A stretch of DNA of 64,000 nt from the NCBI GenBank assembly GCA_947450475.1, contig CANFVK010000001.1:310001-374000 (forward strand), in the 5' to 3' direction. Shown piece after piece: positions 9,531 through 18,517 of the stretch (position 1 is the stretch's first letter; every line of letters starts with the position of its first letter). The translations under genes and the position numbers were made by a program. Under the pieces are notes generated by a model that saw only the letters and a list, made by a program, of their open reading frames with translations, ran no database searches and had not been told where the DNA came from. Origin of the DNA: Bacteriovoracaceae bacterium (GTDB lineage: Bacteria > Bdellovibrionota > Bacteriovoracia > Bacteriovoracales > Bacteriovoracaceae).

Positions 9531-10055
9531 ATGAGTGCTACTTCTAATATTGCAGTTTTTCTAAAAAAAGAATCCATCGAACAAAGAGTTCGTGAATTGG
9601 CCGATATGATCAATCGCGATTTTCAAGGTCAAGAAGTCATCTTAGTTGGTGTACTCAATGGATCGTTTATTTTTTGTGCTGATCTTATTCGTCATTTAAC
9701 AATTCCAACTCAAATAGAATTCGTCTCCATCAGCTCATATGAGGGTACTGAGAGTACAGGGCAAGTTAGTTTTCGCTTGGATGTAAAGCAGTCCTTAGTC
9801 GGAAAAAATGTTATTTTAGTCGAAGATATTGTTGATACAGGACTCACCATTAGTTTTTTGCTTAAGCACATGAAACTTAAAAATGTTAAAAGCCTCAAGC
9901 TGTGCTCATTATTATTAAAGCGCTCACGCTTAAAAGTGGAAGTTCCCATTGATTATTTGGGATTTGAAATTGAAGATAAATTTGTAATTGGTTATGGTTT
10001 AGATTTTGATGGTCATTATCGCGAACTTCCTTACATCGGAGTTTACGGTGAGTAG
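9531..10055 (+). CDS. hpt: Hypoxanthine phosphoribosyltransferase
   Basis: This 174-residue protein is a type I phosphoribosyltransferase that converts hypoxanthine or guanine plus PRPP to IMP or GMP. The PRPP loop VEDIVDTGLT is at residues 97-106. VGVLNGSFIF (PPi loop) and DYLGFEIEDKFVIGYGLD (purine-binding/flexible end) match bacterial Hpt. The last codons overlap the start of the next gene by 8 bases, indicating translational coupling. Confidence 0.93.
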   Translation: MSATSNIAVFLKKESIEQRVRELADMINRDFQGQEVILVGVLNGSFIFCADLIRHLTIPTQIEFVSISSYEGTESTGQVSFRLDVKQSLVGKNVILVEDIVDTGLTISFLLKHMKLKNVKSLKLCSLLLKRSRLKVEVPIDYLGFEIEDKFVIGYGLDFDGHYRELPYIGVYGE

Positions 10056-11064
10056 AAGAGTTGAAACTCATGGCTCCGTTAGAGTTGACCTTTTGGGGGG
10101 AACTCTTGATCTCAACCCCATAAATGTCATTCTTCCCAATGTTGTTACTTTAAATCTTGCAACTTCCCTAAAAGCTAAAGTAACAGTCAGTGAATTGGAT
10201 TTTGATGGAGTCGAAATCATTTCTCATGATTATCTCTCAAAAGAGCGCTTTCATGCTAAAGATTTTTCAGACGAAAATTTGCAAAATGGCTTTTTTAAAA
10301 ACTTAAGCTTTATCGCTCAAATCTTAAATCTTTTTGGAATTCATCGTGGCATAAGCATTGAACTTGAATCAGGCTCTCCAGCTGGAGCCGGACTTGGTGG
10401 ATCTTCGGCGATGGGAGTTACTTTTTTTAGTGCTCTGGCGAAATTTAAGAACGTATCTATAGACCGTATCGAAGTTATTGAGAAAGTAAACTCTCTTGAA
10501 GCTCGAATTCTAGATTGTGGGCCTGCAGGCTATCAAGATTATTATCCTGCTATGTTTGGTGGGGTGTTGGGATTATTGGCTAGGCCTGGTGAAGTCATTG
10601 TAGAGCAACTTTTTTCTGAAGAATTAAAAATGTATCTAGAATCCCACTTAACTTTGGTTTACAGCGGTGAGACTAGAAATTCTGGAATTAATAATTGGGA
10701 AGTTTATAAAGCATTTTTTAATAAGGATTTAGCCGTAAGGGCAGGTTTGAATGAAATTGCTAAACTGTCGTCTCAGGCATTAAAAGATATTCAGACAAAT
10801 CAATTTGGAGGCATCTCCAGATTAATAGCGCTAGAAGGTGAAGAGAGAAGAAAATTGTTTCCAGGAATTTTGACTGCAAACATGAATAATTTGCGAGAAG
10901 CTCTGCTGGCCGAAAACCCTCACTTTGGAATGAAAGTTTGCGGCGCTGGTGGAGGGGGATGTTTTCTTCTCACTCATCAACCTAAGGATATTGAAACCGT
11001 TACGACATTGATTAATAAATTCAATATGAAAAAACTAGAGTTTTCTATTGAAAAACCTCTTTGA
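10048..11064 (+). CDS. GHMP-family sugar kinase (heptose/fucose kinase-like)
   Basis: The track starts this ORF at 10006, deep inside hpt. A GTG at 10048 with GGAG 5 bases upstream is the better start, giving 338 residues. RVDLLGGTLDL is the N-terminal sugar-binding motif, SGSPAGAGLGGSSAMG the GHMP ATP loop, and MKVCGAGGGGCFLL the third motif. It most resembles D-glycero-alpha-D-manno-heptose-7-phosphate kinase and L-fucose kinase-like proteins. The exact sugar is unknown. Confidence 0.8.
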   Translation: MSRRVETHGSVRVDLLGGTLDLNPINVILPNVVTLNLATSLKAKVTVSELDFDGVEIISHDYLSKERFHAKDFSDENLQNGFFKNLSFIAQILNLFGIHRGISIELESGSPAGAGLGGSSAMGVTFFSALAKFKNVSIDRIEVIEKVNSLEARILDCGPAGYQDYYPAMFGGVLGLLARPGEVIVEQLFSEELKMYLESHLTLVYSGETRNSGINNWEVYKAFFNKDLAVRAGLNEIAKLSSQALKDIQTNQFGGISRLIALEGEERRKLFPGILTANMNNLREALLAENPHFGMKVCGAGGGGCFLLTHQPKDIETVTTLINKFNMKKLEFSIEKPL

Positions 11065-11072
11065 AGGAAACA

Positions 11073-12020
11073 ATGGATAGTAAAAACATCGGCAGTCTAA
11101 GTATGAAAGGTGGTCGTAACGATAACTTCTACTTTTGCTTAATTGAATATTATCCGCAAAATTCTCGATGGTTTCTGAAGTCACTTCTTCCTGTTAAGGA
11201 TGAAGAAGCCCATGATAATGATGAAGCCATTCGTGCTTGGATTCATAACTTTGGTGTCAAACAACTGGTGGTAGATTTTCCGCTATCACAATCTGCCTGT
11301 TCGGTTTGTGAGCTTGAATGCCCTGGTGCGATCAATTGCCCGGAGCCAAGTGTTTCTACTGTTCGAGAAAAAATTAAAATTTTATTAAATGAAGATTTAA
11401 AACTTATTAATCAGAATCCTAAGAAATACGAACAAGATAGAAATAAGTCTGATGAAATTGTCTATAATCGTGATATTTTTGAGAAAGAAACTTCTCATCA
11501 TCTGCTTTCAAGATCTTTTAAGAGAAGACTAAAAAAAGGATTTCTTCCTTATTGGAATAGAGCTATCGATTTTTGGGTTTGGAAATATTATTATGATCAA
11601 ATTTTAGAAACATTTTCAACTTCTTTTGATTCATTTGGAAATATTTCACTAATGATACTTTCAAGATTCAGCTACATAAAACGACATTTTCCTAAGCATT
11701 TAGAGCTTTTTGAAGCTAATGAGCAAATTATCCTCATTGAATTACTTCGTTCTAAAATTCTTTTGAAAAAAGATTTAGATATGCTTTCTGATATTGAATT
11801 GGGAATTGAAGTTCGTTTGGATACGATTAGAAAAATTGAAAAAAAACTTGATATTTTTATTTATAACCATGATCTAGATATACTCGTTAAAAATCCCAGA
11901 GCCTTTGATTCATTTCTTTTAGCACTTGCTGGGCAGAATGTTTTGCAAGAAAAAAATAGAAAATTGCCAGATTGGACTCAACCAGAAAAAACAAAATTTA
12001 TTATTCCAGATTTTAATTAA
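11073..12020 (+). CDS. Hypothetical protein with a four-cysteine cluster
   Basis: The track begins at a TTG (11061), but the ATG at 11073 has AAGGA at a better distance, giving 315 residues. Near residue 80 is VVDFPLSQSACSVCELECPG followed by another Cys, a C-x2-C-x3-C-x5-C cluster that could bind a metal or Fe-S centre. The DFPL segment faintly resembles DUF429 RNase H-like proteins. The C-terminal two thirds is helical. It lies 8 bases after the GHMP kinase stop and is probably in the same operon. Function not known. Confidence 0.6.
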   Translation: MDSKNIGSLSMKGGRNDNFYFCLIEYYPQNSRWFLKSLLPVKDEEAHDNDEAIRAWIHNFGVKQLVVDFPLSQSACSVCELECPGAINCPEPSVSTVREKIKILLNEDLKLINQNPKKYEQDRNKSDEIVYNRDIFEKETSHHLLSRSFKRRLKKGFLPYWNRAIDFWVWKYYYDQILETFSTSFDSFGNISLMILSRFSYIKRHFPKHLELFEANEQIILIELLRSKILLKKDLDMLSDIELGIEVRLDTIRKIEKKLDIFIYNHDLDILVKNPRAFDSFLLALAGQNVLQEKNRKLPDWTQPEKTKFIIPDFN

Positions 12021-12411
12021 TTTTTTTGGGAATCATTTTACCAGCTTCAATAAATGAATAGGTGTAAATGACTCCTGGAATAAAAAAGAAATAGGCTTTC
12101 AAGGAAATAATCATAGCGACTGCGGAAATTGCCGCCATAAAGCTATAAAGTCTAACATATTTAATCGCCAATTTTTTTTCTTTGTAAAACAGTACATAAA
12201 TCACAAGATGTAGAATTAAAAAAATAATTAAAACCAAGGTTAAGGTTTGAAGAAAAATTTGATAAATTTGCAGTTGAAAGTCAGGAGAGTCTATTGCTTG
12301 TTTAATAGCTTTGACGTATTCATCGTAATTGGTCATTTTAAAATAAGACCATAGTGATACTGCAGCATCAGACAAAAAGCATAGTAGTGCAACGAGAATT
12401 TTATTTTTCAT
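12013..12411 (-). CDS. Hypothetical small membrane protein
   Basis: This 132-residue protein has about four hydrophobic segments (for example FLQTLTLVLIIFLILHLVIYVLF). Its stop overlaps the end of the convergent cysteine-cluster gene by 8 bases. It starts one base after the end of the upstream gene (12412-12924), so the two form a small operon. No family recognised. Confidence 0.6.
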   Translation of the reverse strand: MKNKILVALLCFLSDAAVSLWSYFKMTNYDEYVKAIKQAIDSPDFQLQIYQIFLQTLTLVLIIFLILHLVIYVLFYKEKKLAIKYVRLYSFMAAISAVAMIISLKAYFFFIPGVIYTYSFIEAGKMIPKKIN

Positions 12412-12924
12412 TTAATTGTCTTCTTCAATTCCGCCTTCTTTACCAAAGGTAACGGCCAGATTTTTTGTTCTTTCGGTTAATATTTTAGTTACTTGAATCG
12501 GATCTTGCATCATTTGCAATTCGCTTTCGCTCATAATTCCAGTATCTTTACCCATCAGTAAAATTTCTCCAAATGCCAATTGGTGAGTTATTTGATTTTT
12601 TCCAATCACTATAAGTTTATAAGAACAATTTATTAGCTCAAAATGAAGCATCATTTCAGAAAGTAAACCTGCTTTTATATTTAAAGAATAGATATTCGAA
12701 TTTATTTTTTTTAAAGTCGTTTCTGGATAACGGTTAAATTCTTTGATTTGTTCTTGAAAGCTAAAATGACAACTTATAACGGTTTGCCAGTCAGTCATTT
12801 CTAAATTGTAAGCTAAAAGTTTTCCTTTAATAGAAGGGGTTTTTATGCGCACATTTTCGGCGAATGCTTTAGGCTGAACTGACAACAAAAGTAGCAGAGT
12901 GAAAAAGATGGTTATAGGCTTCAT
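12412..12924 (-). CDS. Hypothetical exported protein
   Basis: This 170-residue protein has a clear Sec signal peptide (MKPITIFFTLLLLLSVQPKAFA), so it is probably periplasmic. It has two Cys residues in the mature part (VISCHFSF, ELINCSYKL) that could form a disulfide. It is directly followed by the small membrane protein gene. No family recognised. Confidence 0.6.
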   Translation of the reverse strand: MKPITIFFTLLLLLSVQPKAFAENVRIKTPSIKGKLLAYNLEMTDWQTVISCHFSFQEQIKEFNRYPETTLKKINSNIYSLNIKAGLLSEMMLHFELINCSYKLIVIGKNQITHQLAFGEILLMGKDTGIMSESELQMMQDPIQVTKILTERTKNLAVTFGKEGGIEEDN

Positions 12925-12994
12925 GAATCTCTAGTATAGAAGTGATTTAAATTTTTGAGTAGCTTTTTTAATAACATTACGGATAATTAAATTA

Positions 12995-13258
12995 ATGAAG
13001 CGAATCATTATTATATTGTGTGTAACAACTCTTGCCACGTCCATCGGATTATATTTTCGACCTAGCTACGTTTTAATTGGTCAATTGAATTGGATCAATG
13101 TCTTAACTAAGGGATATTTCGTAGGTTCAATCGCAAAGTTTTTTTCTCAATCACTCTTGGATCAATCATTTTATTTTGTCATGAGTTTTACGGCGGGAGG
13201 TATGCTTCTAGGTATAATATTGGCAATTTTTTTTGGAGGATCAGGCAAAAGAAAATAA
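12995..13258 (+). CDS. Hypothetical two-helix membrane protein
   Basis: This 87-residue protein has two hydrophobic helices, an N-terminal one and FTAGGMLLGIILAIFFGG near the end, with a basic tail GKRK. It sits alone between a divergent gene and the convergent smpB. It could be a small inner-membrane protein; nothing more can be said. Confidence 0.5.
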   Translation: MKRIIIILCVTTLATSIGLYFRPSYVLIGQLNWINVLTKGYFVGSIAKFFSQSLLDQSFYFVMSFTAGGMLLGIILAIFFGGSGKRK

Positions 13259-13259
13259 A

Positions 13260-13712
13260 CTAATCTTCAAACCGGCCTTGTTGAATTTTTCGTGTGATAT
13301 CTTTTTCTTTTTCTGCACTTCGTTTGTCGTGCAATTTTTTACCTTTAGCAGTGGCGAACTCTAATTTTATTTTTGAATCTTTAAAATATATTTTAGTGAT
13401 AACTAAAGTTAAATTTTGTGTTTTCATTTCGTGATATAGGCGGGTAATTTCAAGACGATTCAAAAGAAGTTTTTTAACTCGTTGCTCTTGGTGGTTGTTG
13501 ATATTTCCAAAACTGTATTGAGGAATAAGCACATTATAGGCCCAAACTTCTCCCTGAGTATCAATGACCACGTAAGAATCATTAAGGGCAACTTTGCCCT
13601 CTCTTAGCACTTTTACTTCTGTTCCTTGCAATACGATTCCTGCCTCAAATTTTTCAATTAAGGTGTAGTCAAATCCAGCTCTCTTATTTGATCCAATTAT
13701 TTTTATGCCCAT
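13260..13712 (-). CDS. smpB: SsrA-binding protein
   Basis: This 150-residue SmpB binds the tRNA-like domain of tmRNA and delivers it to stalled ribosomes. Diagnostic stretches are NKRAGFDY, GIVLQGTEVKVLREGK and the C-terminal KGKKLHDKR, with a basic tail that enters the empty mRNA channel. Its partner ssrA is in this window at 23.1 kb. It lies 12 bases upstream of the FadL-like gene on the same strand and is probably transcribed with upstream genes. Confidence 0.95.
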   Translation of the reverse strand: MGIKIIGSNKRAGFDYTLIEKFEAGIVLQGTEVKVLREGKVALNDSYVVIDTQGEVWAYNVLIPQYSFGNINNHQEQRVKKLLLNRLEITRLYHEMKTQNLTLVITKIYFKDSKIKLEFATAKGKKLHDKRSAEKEKDITRKIQQGRFED

Positions 13713-13724
13713 ATCTCAAACTTT

Positions 13725-15038
13725 TTAAAAATTAAATTTTATTCCAAAACTAGCAGCAATGACATGACCGTTAATGTCGTATCCGCCGGCGCCAATTTTT
13801 AAGCCTCCATTACCATTTTCTTGATTAACAGATTTTTCGACATGTTTGCTTTCGAGTTGTTGATATTCAAAACTCGTTCCTAAATTAACATCTTTTGACC
13901 AAATAACAATGCGATATTGAAGGCCTGTAGAAAAAATATAGGTATTGGTATCAATGGAATTCCCACTTCCTGAAAAATTGCCATTGAGTGGGCTCATACG
14001 GTAAGCAAAACCTAAACCTGTGCTCAGACGATTGGTTAAATCCCATTTCATTCCAATTCTTGGATTGATGGTATCTTGAATATTAATATTTTCAAAAGCA
14101 CTGCTCGACACAATGGCACCACCAGTCTTGGTAAAAGTTATGATTGGTGGTTTGTAGCCACTCCATATTTGGTATTCAATTGCGGAGAAAAATTCTATCT
14201 CAGCAAATGCGATTGATGAGCCAAGTCTGAATGTGTGAGGATCATAAAAAATCATTGAGTCAATATTGGCTTCAAAAATGGGAAGTGGAGGGTTTGTAAT
14301 TTCTCCATTAACTTCGGCATGTAAGTTGGACTTCATCTCTTGTTGAAATGTAAAATAGTATTTGGCATTATTGTTTCTCATCACAACCGAGGCGATAATC
14401 CCCAAAGATGGATCGATTAATGATCGCGCACTTCCCCATGATCCTGTTCCGGTTCCACCGAGGCTAAGGTTTGTTTTTACTGAGGCCGAGGCTTGATAAC
14501 CTAAAATTGTTCCCAGCGAGAAGGCTAGATTTTCGTTGAACTTTTTGGCAAAATTTAAATAAAGACTGCTACGTTGGTAGCGAGAATGATACATGACATA
14601 CTCTGGCTTAAAGGGATCACCAGAGTTGGTTTCCATCAAATGACCGATGGGAAGAAAAAGAGAAAGCCCGAGTGTGCCGAGATGTTCATATCCAACGGGT
14701 AAAGCAAAGTGTAGCCCCATTCCATAAAATTTTTGATAATCATTGGCAACATTTCCAAATGTCGTACCGGATGTTGAATTTGTGTCATTGGTTACAACTA
14801 TGTTGCTCATGGGGGAGAAGTGAGTGGCAGCGGAATTAACTTGAACCAGAGCATTGACCTTTTTGGAAAAGCCCAGAACTGCTGGTGCATAGTAGTTGTT
14901 GCTTGGGTCGTTGGCATCAAGATTTGCCTGATTTCCTATGAAACTAGTTGAAAAACTAGCTCCAAAAAATTCAGGATAACTAGCAAAAATTTTTGAAGTA
15001 AAAAATAAGCACAAGCAAAAAAGTAAAGGCAATTTCAT
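13725..15038 (-). CDS. FadL/OmpP1-like outer-membrane transport protein
   Basis: This 437-residue barrel protein has signal peptide MKLPLLFCLCLFFTSKIFA. Mature-region features resemble the FadL/TodX family: an N-terminal plug-like stretch (ANDPSNNYYAPAVLGFSKK), repeated strands, and LTNRLSTGLGFAYRMSPLNG. It ends in a terminal Phe (FGIKFNF), the usual signal for barrel assembly by BamA. FadL proteins import hydrophobic compounds such as long-chain fatty acids. It overlaps rsmA by 4 bases. Confidence 0.72.
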   Translation of the reverse strand: MKLPLLFCLCLFFTSKIFASYPEFFGASFSTSFIGNQANLDANDPSNNYYAPAVLGFSKKVNALVQVNSAATHFSPMSNIVVTNDTNSTSGTTFGNVANDYQKFYGMGLHFALPVGYEHLGTLGLSLFLPIGHLMETNSGDPFKPEYVMYHSRYQRSSLYLNFAKKFNENLAFSLGTILGYQASASVKTNLSLGGTGTGSWGSARSLIDPSLGIIASVVMRNNNAKYYFTFQQEMKSNLHAEVNGEITNPPLPIFEANIDSMIFYDPHTFRLGSSIAFAEIEFFSAIEYQIWSGYKPPIITFTKTGGAIVSSSAFENINIQDTINPRIGMKWDLTNRLSTGLGFAYRMSPLNGNFSGSGNSIDTNTYIFSTGLQYRIVIWSKDVNLGTSFEYQQLESKHVEKSVNQENGNGGLKIGAGGYDINGHVIAASFGIKFNF

Positions 15039-15838
15039 GCTGATAAAATCCTGTAGAGATTAAGAACTTGTTCAAGACTAAGGGCTTCAGCACGAATAGA
15101 AAGTGGAATATCTTGAGAATTAAAAGCCGCTTCAATATTTGTTTGCTGATAAAAACTTTTAAGTACTCCGCCTAGTTGCTTTCTTTTTTGAGAAAACATA
15201 AGGCGCAAAAATTTTTCTAATTTTAGAAAATCATCAATAGGCACTAGCGGGGTTGATCTGCGCTTCATCGATAACACGGCTGAGTCAACCTTCGGAGCAG
15301 GAGTAAATGCCCCTGGTGGGACTTTAAGCAGCAAGCTACATTCAAAATAGCTCTGACATATAACCAAAAGAGAACTCATATAATTTTTTGTTGTTGCAAA
15401 AGGAAATACTTTATCAGCCACTTCTTTCTGAAACATCAAGGTCATAAATTTTATTTCTGGAGCTTGTAAAAAATTGATGAGTAATGGTGAAGCAACGTTG
15501 TAGGGAAGGTTTGATACCAACCAAATATTGCTCTCAGCAATATTTTTTTCTTTAAAAAAAGATGAGAGATTTAATTTTAAGGCATCAGTCATAGTTATTT
15601 GATTTGGGGAAATAAATTGATTGAGATAAATATCAAAGCGCTTATCTTTTTCTATAACGTAAAAAGGTTTTTTTATTTTGGCCAAACTTTCAGTTAAAAT
15701 TCCTGGTCCAGGTCCAATTTCAACAATGGACCCTGCTGATTCAGCAAAGTCTTGACATATTTTATCAATGACATTTTGATCACGTAAAAAATGTTGCCCT
15801 AACGATTTATCGGCAAAAGGAAGCTCTAGGTTACTCAT
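15035..15838 (-). CDS. rsmA: 16S rRNA (adenine1518-N6/adenine1519-N6)-dimethyltransferase
   Basis: This 267-residue KsgA/RsmA dimethylates two adjacent adenines near the 3' end of 16S rRNA using SAM. Motifs are SLGQHFLRD at the N-terminus, VEIGPGPGILTESLA (SAM-binding), NLPYNVASPLL (catalytic NLPY) and the C-terminal helical domain with FSQKRKQLGGVLK. It overlaps tsaD by 4 bases and the barrel gene by 4 bases, indicating one tight operon. Confidence 0.95.
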   Translation of the reverse strand: MSNLELPFADKSLGQHFLRDQNVIDKICQDFAESAGSIVEIGPGPGILTESLAKIKKPFYVIEKDKRFDIYLNQFISPNQITMTDALKLNLSSFFKEKNIAESNIWLVSNLPYNVASPLLINFLQAPEIKFMTLMFQKEVADKVFPFATTKNYMSSLLVICQSYFECSLLLKVPPGAFTPAPKVDSAVLSMKRRSTPLVPIDDFLKLEKFLRLMFSQKRKQLGGVLKSFYQQTNIEAAFNSQDIPLSIRAEALSLEQVLNLYRILSA

Positions 15839-16914
15839 TTCATTTTTCTCTGGGCTTCAAGTTTATCTGCCTTGGATACAAACTGGCCTCGAGCATCGAG
15901 ACTCAGGCAATTGGGAAAAGCAATGGACTGGTGAAAAGTTCGGAGTGCATAATTGGCAATCATCGCGCCATTATCGGTACAATATTTCGGAGAGACAAAG
16001 TGAGCGTCACTAAATTTTTTAGAAAAGTTTTCTCTCAAATAGGAATTGCATGCGACACCACCTCCAACCACTATTGGTAGTGTCATTTGGAATCGATGAT
16101 GTACTAAATCCAGAGCAACTTGACATTTTTTTGTAAGAGCTTCAATGATAGCATGCTGATACGAAGCGCAAACATCTTCAATTTTAAAACTTTTATCAGC
16201 ATTATTTTCTATGAAGTTACGTAGGGCAGTTTTAACACCTGAAAAACTCATCATGGCCTGAGTCGGATCTAGGAGAGAGACTGGAAAAGTGTATTTTTTA
16301 GCATCACCAGACTTTGCCATTTCATCTATTATTTTTCCTGCCGGATAACCAAGTCCTAAAAGTTTACCCCCTTTGTCAAAGGCTTCACCGGCAGCATCGT
16401 CAATGGAATTGCCCAAAAGCTCAAAGTCATTTGGAGAAGTTACCAACAGAAACAAACTATGTCCTCCACTTACAAGCAAACCAAGATAAGGGTAATTCAT
16501 ATTTGTGGTGAGATGAATCGCCTCTAGGTGAGCGTAGAGATGATTGACGGAGGATATTGGTAGTTGATAAAGCATAGCAATCGTTTTAGCGCAATTAATT
16601 CCGGTTAGCAAAGGACCTAGTAAACCTGGATGAGTCGTTACGGCCAACAAATCAATTTCAGATAATTCAATGTCAGCTTCTTTTAATGAACTTTTAAGTA
16701 GAGGGGTAATCTTCTCTAGATGATTTCTAGCTGCAATTTCGGGGACAACACCACCCCATTTTTGCAAAATAAGTTCCTGGGAAAAAGAATGATGGGAAAG
16801 TATGGTTGGCATTTGATTCAAGTCATCCGGGTCGCCTTGTAAAATGGCGATAGATGTATCATCGCAACTTGTCTCAATTCCGAGGATTATTTTTTTGTTG
16901 GTTGCTTTTTTCAT
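15835..16914 (-). CDS. tsaD: tRNA N6-adenosine threonylcarbamoyltransferase
   Basis: This 359-residue TsaD (Gcp) is the ASKHA-fold enzyme that transfers threonylcarbamoyl to A37 of ANN-decoding tRNAs. Visible motifs are GIETSCDDTSIAI (nucleotide loop), HLYAH (the HxxxH metal site), LLVSGGHSLF and FSGVKTALRNF. Length is normal. It overlaps rsmA by 4 bases. The antisense ORF 16314-16511 is a shadow. Confidence 0.95.
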   Translation of the reverse strand: MKKATNKKIILGIETSCDDTSIAILQGDPDDLNQMPTILSHHSFSQELILQKWGGVVPEIAARNHLEKITPLLKSSLKEADIELSEIDLLAVTTHPGLLGPLLTGINCAKTIAMLYQLPISSVNHLYAHLEAIHLTTNMNYPYLGLLVSGGHSLFLLVTSPNDFELLGNSIDDAAGEAFDKGGKLLGLGYPAGKIIDEMAKSGDAKKYTFPVSLLDPTQAMMSFSGVKTALRNFIENNADKSFKIEDVCASYQHAIIEALTKKCQVALDLVHHRFQMTLPIVVGGGVACNSYLRENFSKKFSDAHFVSPKYCTDNGAMIANYALRTFHQSIAFPNCLSLDARGQFVSKADKLEAQRKMK

Positions 16915-16928
16915 ATTTTATTAAACTA

Positions 16929-18515
16929 CTAAATAAGCGGACAGCTCATTTTTTTTAATTTTTGACTATAAGCTTTTTCATTAAGGGTTTTTTCATCTTT
17001 TGCATACCACTCTGGGGATTGTTCACCAGTGTGACAACTAAGGCACTTATTTTTTACTTGGGTCATCTTGTGATCATGAGTGTCTGGCGCATCTGCATTG
17101 AATGGATGTTCATCATGATTTGAATGACAATTTAAACATTGAACGTTGGCAAAATTATTTTTAATACCAGATTGTTTGTCCACTTCGAACCATTTTTTTG
17201 AAATCTTTTTTATGCTTTCGTTATCAAGCTTACGAACTGATTTAACTTCGGAGCTCAGAGCGTGAATTTGGTTCCAGTAATCGATAATAGGTTTGTTTTT
17301 AAAGCTAACCATGTTTTTTGCAGCACTGAATCCTTTTGGGTCACCTAATCCTAAAGAATGGCATTTTATACAATGGAGGTTATTTTGTTCACGAACATTC
17401 ATCAAAGTCGTATATGCAATGGCATGTGGGGTGCCCTGCCAAAATTCACCCTGTACCTTGTGACACTCGATGCAATTGACAGCGGTCTTATATTTTTTAA
17501 GAGAATTACTAGGTGAAACTGAAGCATTCGTCATTTTTGCTTGCTCTGCTAGCTGAATGGTGCTCATTTTAGATTTGTGGTCGTCAATAAATTTTCTAAA
17601 TGGATTTGGGGTTAAATATTTTTCCAGATCATCTCTGATTTCATGAAGCGTATAAGAGTCCATTGCTTTCTTTTCTTTTAAATCAATACTTATGTTTCCG
17701 ACGTAATGATTTTTAGAGAGAGTTTGAACGATTTTAACATTGCCAACATCTCGGGAAAATCGCAGAAAGCTTTGGGAATGGGCCCCAACAATCCAATCAA
17801 TGAAGGGAAATTTTTGCGCCAAGGTTTCATCGGGATCAAATCCTGCATGAGATAAAATGACAAGTCGGTGATATTTGTTATCAGGATTATACCCAGCTAA
17901 TTTAAGCTCCTCTATTAAGCCTGGAAGTACTTGCGAAATATCATTGAATTGTTCCGAAAGAGAATTATTAAAGACATCTGGTGCAACAAAGCCCAGAAGA
18001 AAGATTTTTGCATTTGCTCGTTCGACAATTGCAAATCGCCTATGCTTTATGACGGATTCATCTTTTAAATTAGAGATCAAAAATTCAAATTTTCGGGTAT
18101 TGGCAAGAGTCTTTAGGAAATCCATTCCCAGAGCGAAGTCTTGATCACCTGGAACAAAAAATTTTAATCCAAGCTGGTCAAGTCCCAGGGCTAAGTTGTT
18201 TGCAGCAAAGGCTAGAGAGTCTTTCATGCTCAAAGGTATTACAGAAGAAGGAAAAAAGGTATCTCCAGTATCTACATAAAAAACTTCGCTTGTGTCTGAT
18301 AGCTTTTTAAAAAGTCCTGCTACTTGTGGAAGCCCCCCCAGTGGAAAATTGCGACATCCACATGGGTGAGTTTCTCCACTTATATTGTGAGAAAAAACAA
18401 GCGATAACGATTGATTTACAGCTCGGTGTTTGGGATGATCCATATCTTCAATATTTTTTATAAAAAAAGAACATGAACTTAGGGTAAGCGATAAAAGAAA
18501 TAGTAGCTTTTTCAT
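16929..18515 (-). CDS. Lipoprotein fusing a metallophosphoesterase domain to a tetraheme cytochrome c domain
   Basis: This 528-residue protein has a lipobox signal peptide (LSLTLSSCS). Residues about 30-270 resemble the UshA/5'-nucleotidase metallophosphoesterase fold: DTGDTFFPS, GDQDFALGMDFL, VILSHAGFD and GAHSQ. The C-terminal 200 residues carry four heme-binding CxxCH motifs: CIECH, CIKCH, CLNCH and CLSCH. The product is probably a periplasmic lipoprotein. Similar nucleotidase-multiheme fusions occur in deltaproteobacteria, but their role is unclear. It is followed upstream by the CpoB-like gene with a 2-base gap. Confidence 0.78.
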   Translation of the reverse strand: MKKLLFLLSLTLSSCSFFIKNIEDMDHPKHRAVNQSLSLVFSHNISGETHPCGCRNFPLGGLPQVAGLFKKLSDTSEVFYVDTGDTFFPSSVIPLSMKDSLAFAANNLALGLDQLGLKFFVPGDQDFALGMDFLKTLANTRKFEFLISNLKDESVIKHRRFAIVERANAKIFLLGFVAPDVFNNSLSEQFNDISQVLPGLIEELKLAGYNPDNKYHRLVILSHAGFDPDETLAQKFPFIDWIVGAHSQSFLRFSRDVGNVKIVQTLSKNHYVGNISIDLKEKKAMDSYTLHEIRDDLEKYLTPNPFRKFIDDHKSKMSTIQLAEQAKMTNASVSPSNSLKKYKTAVNCIECHKVQGEFWQGTPHAIAYTTLMNVREQNNLHCIKCHSLGLGDPKGFSAAKNMVSFKNKPIIDYWNQIHALSSEVKSVRKLDNESIKKISKKWFEVDKQSGIKNNFANVQCLNCHSNHDEHPFNADAPDTHDHKMTQVKNKCLSCHTGEQSPEWYAKDEKTLNEKAYSQKLKKMSCPLI

Positions 18516-18517
18516 AA

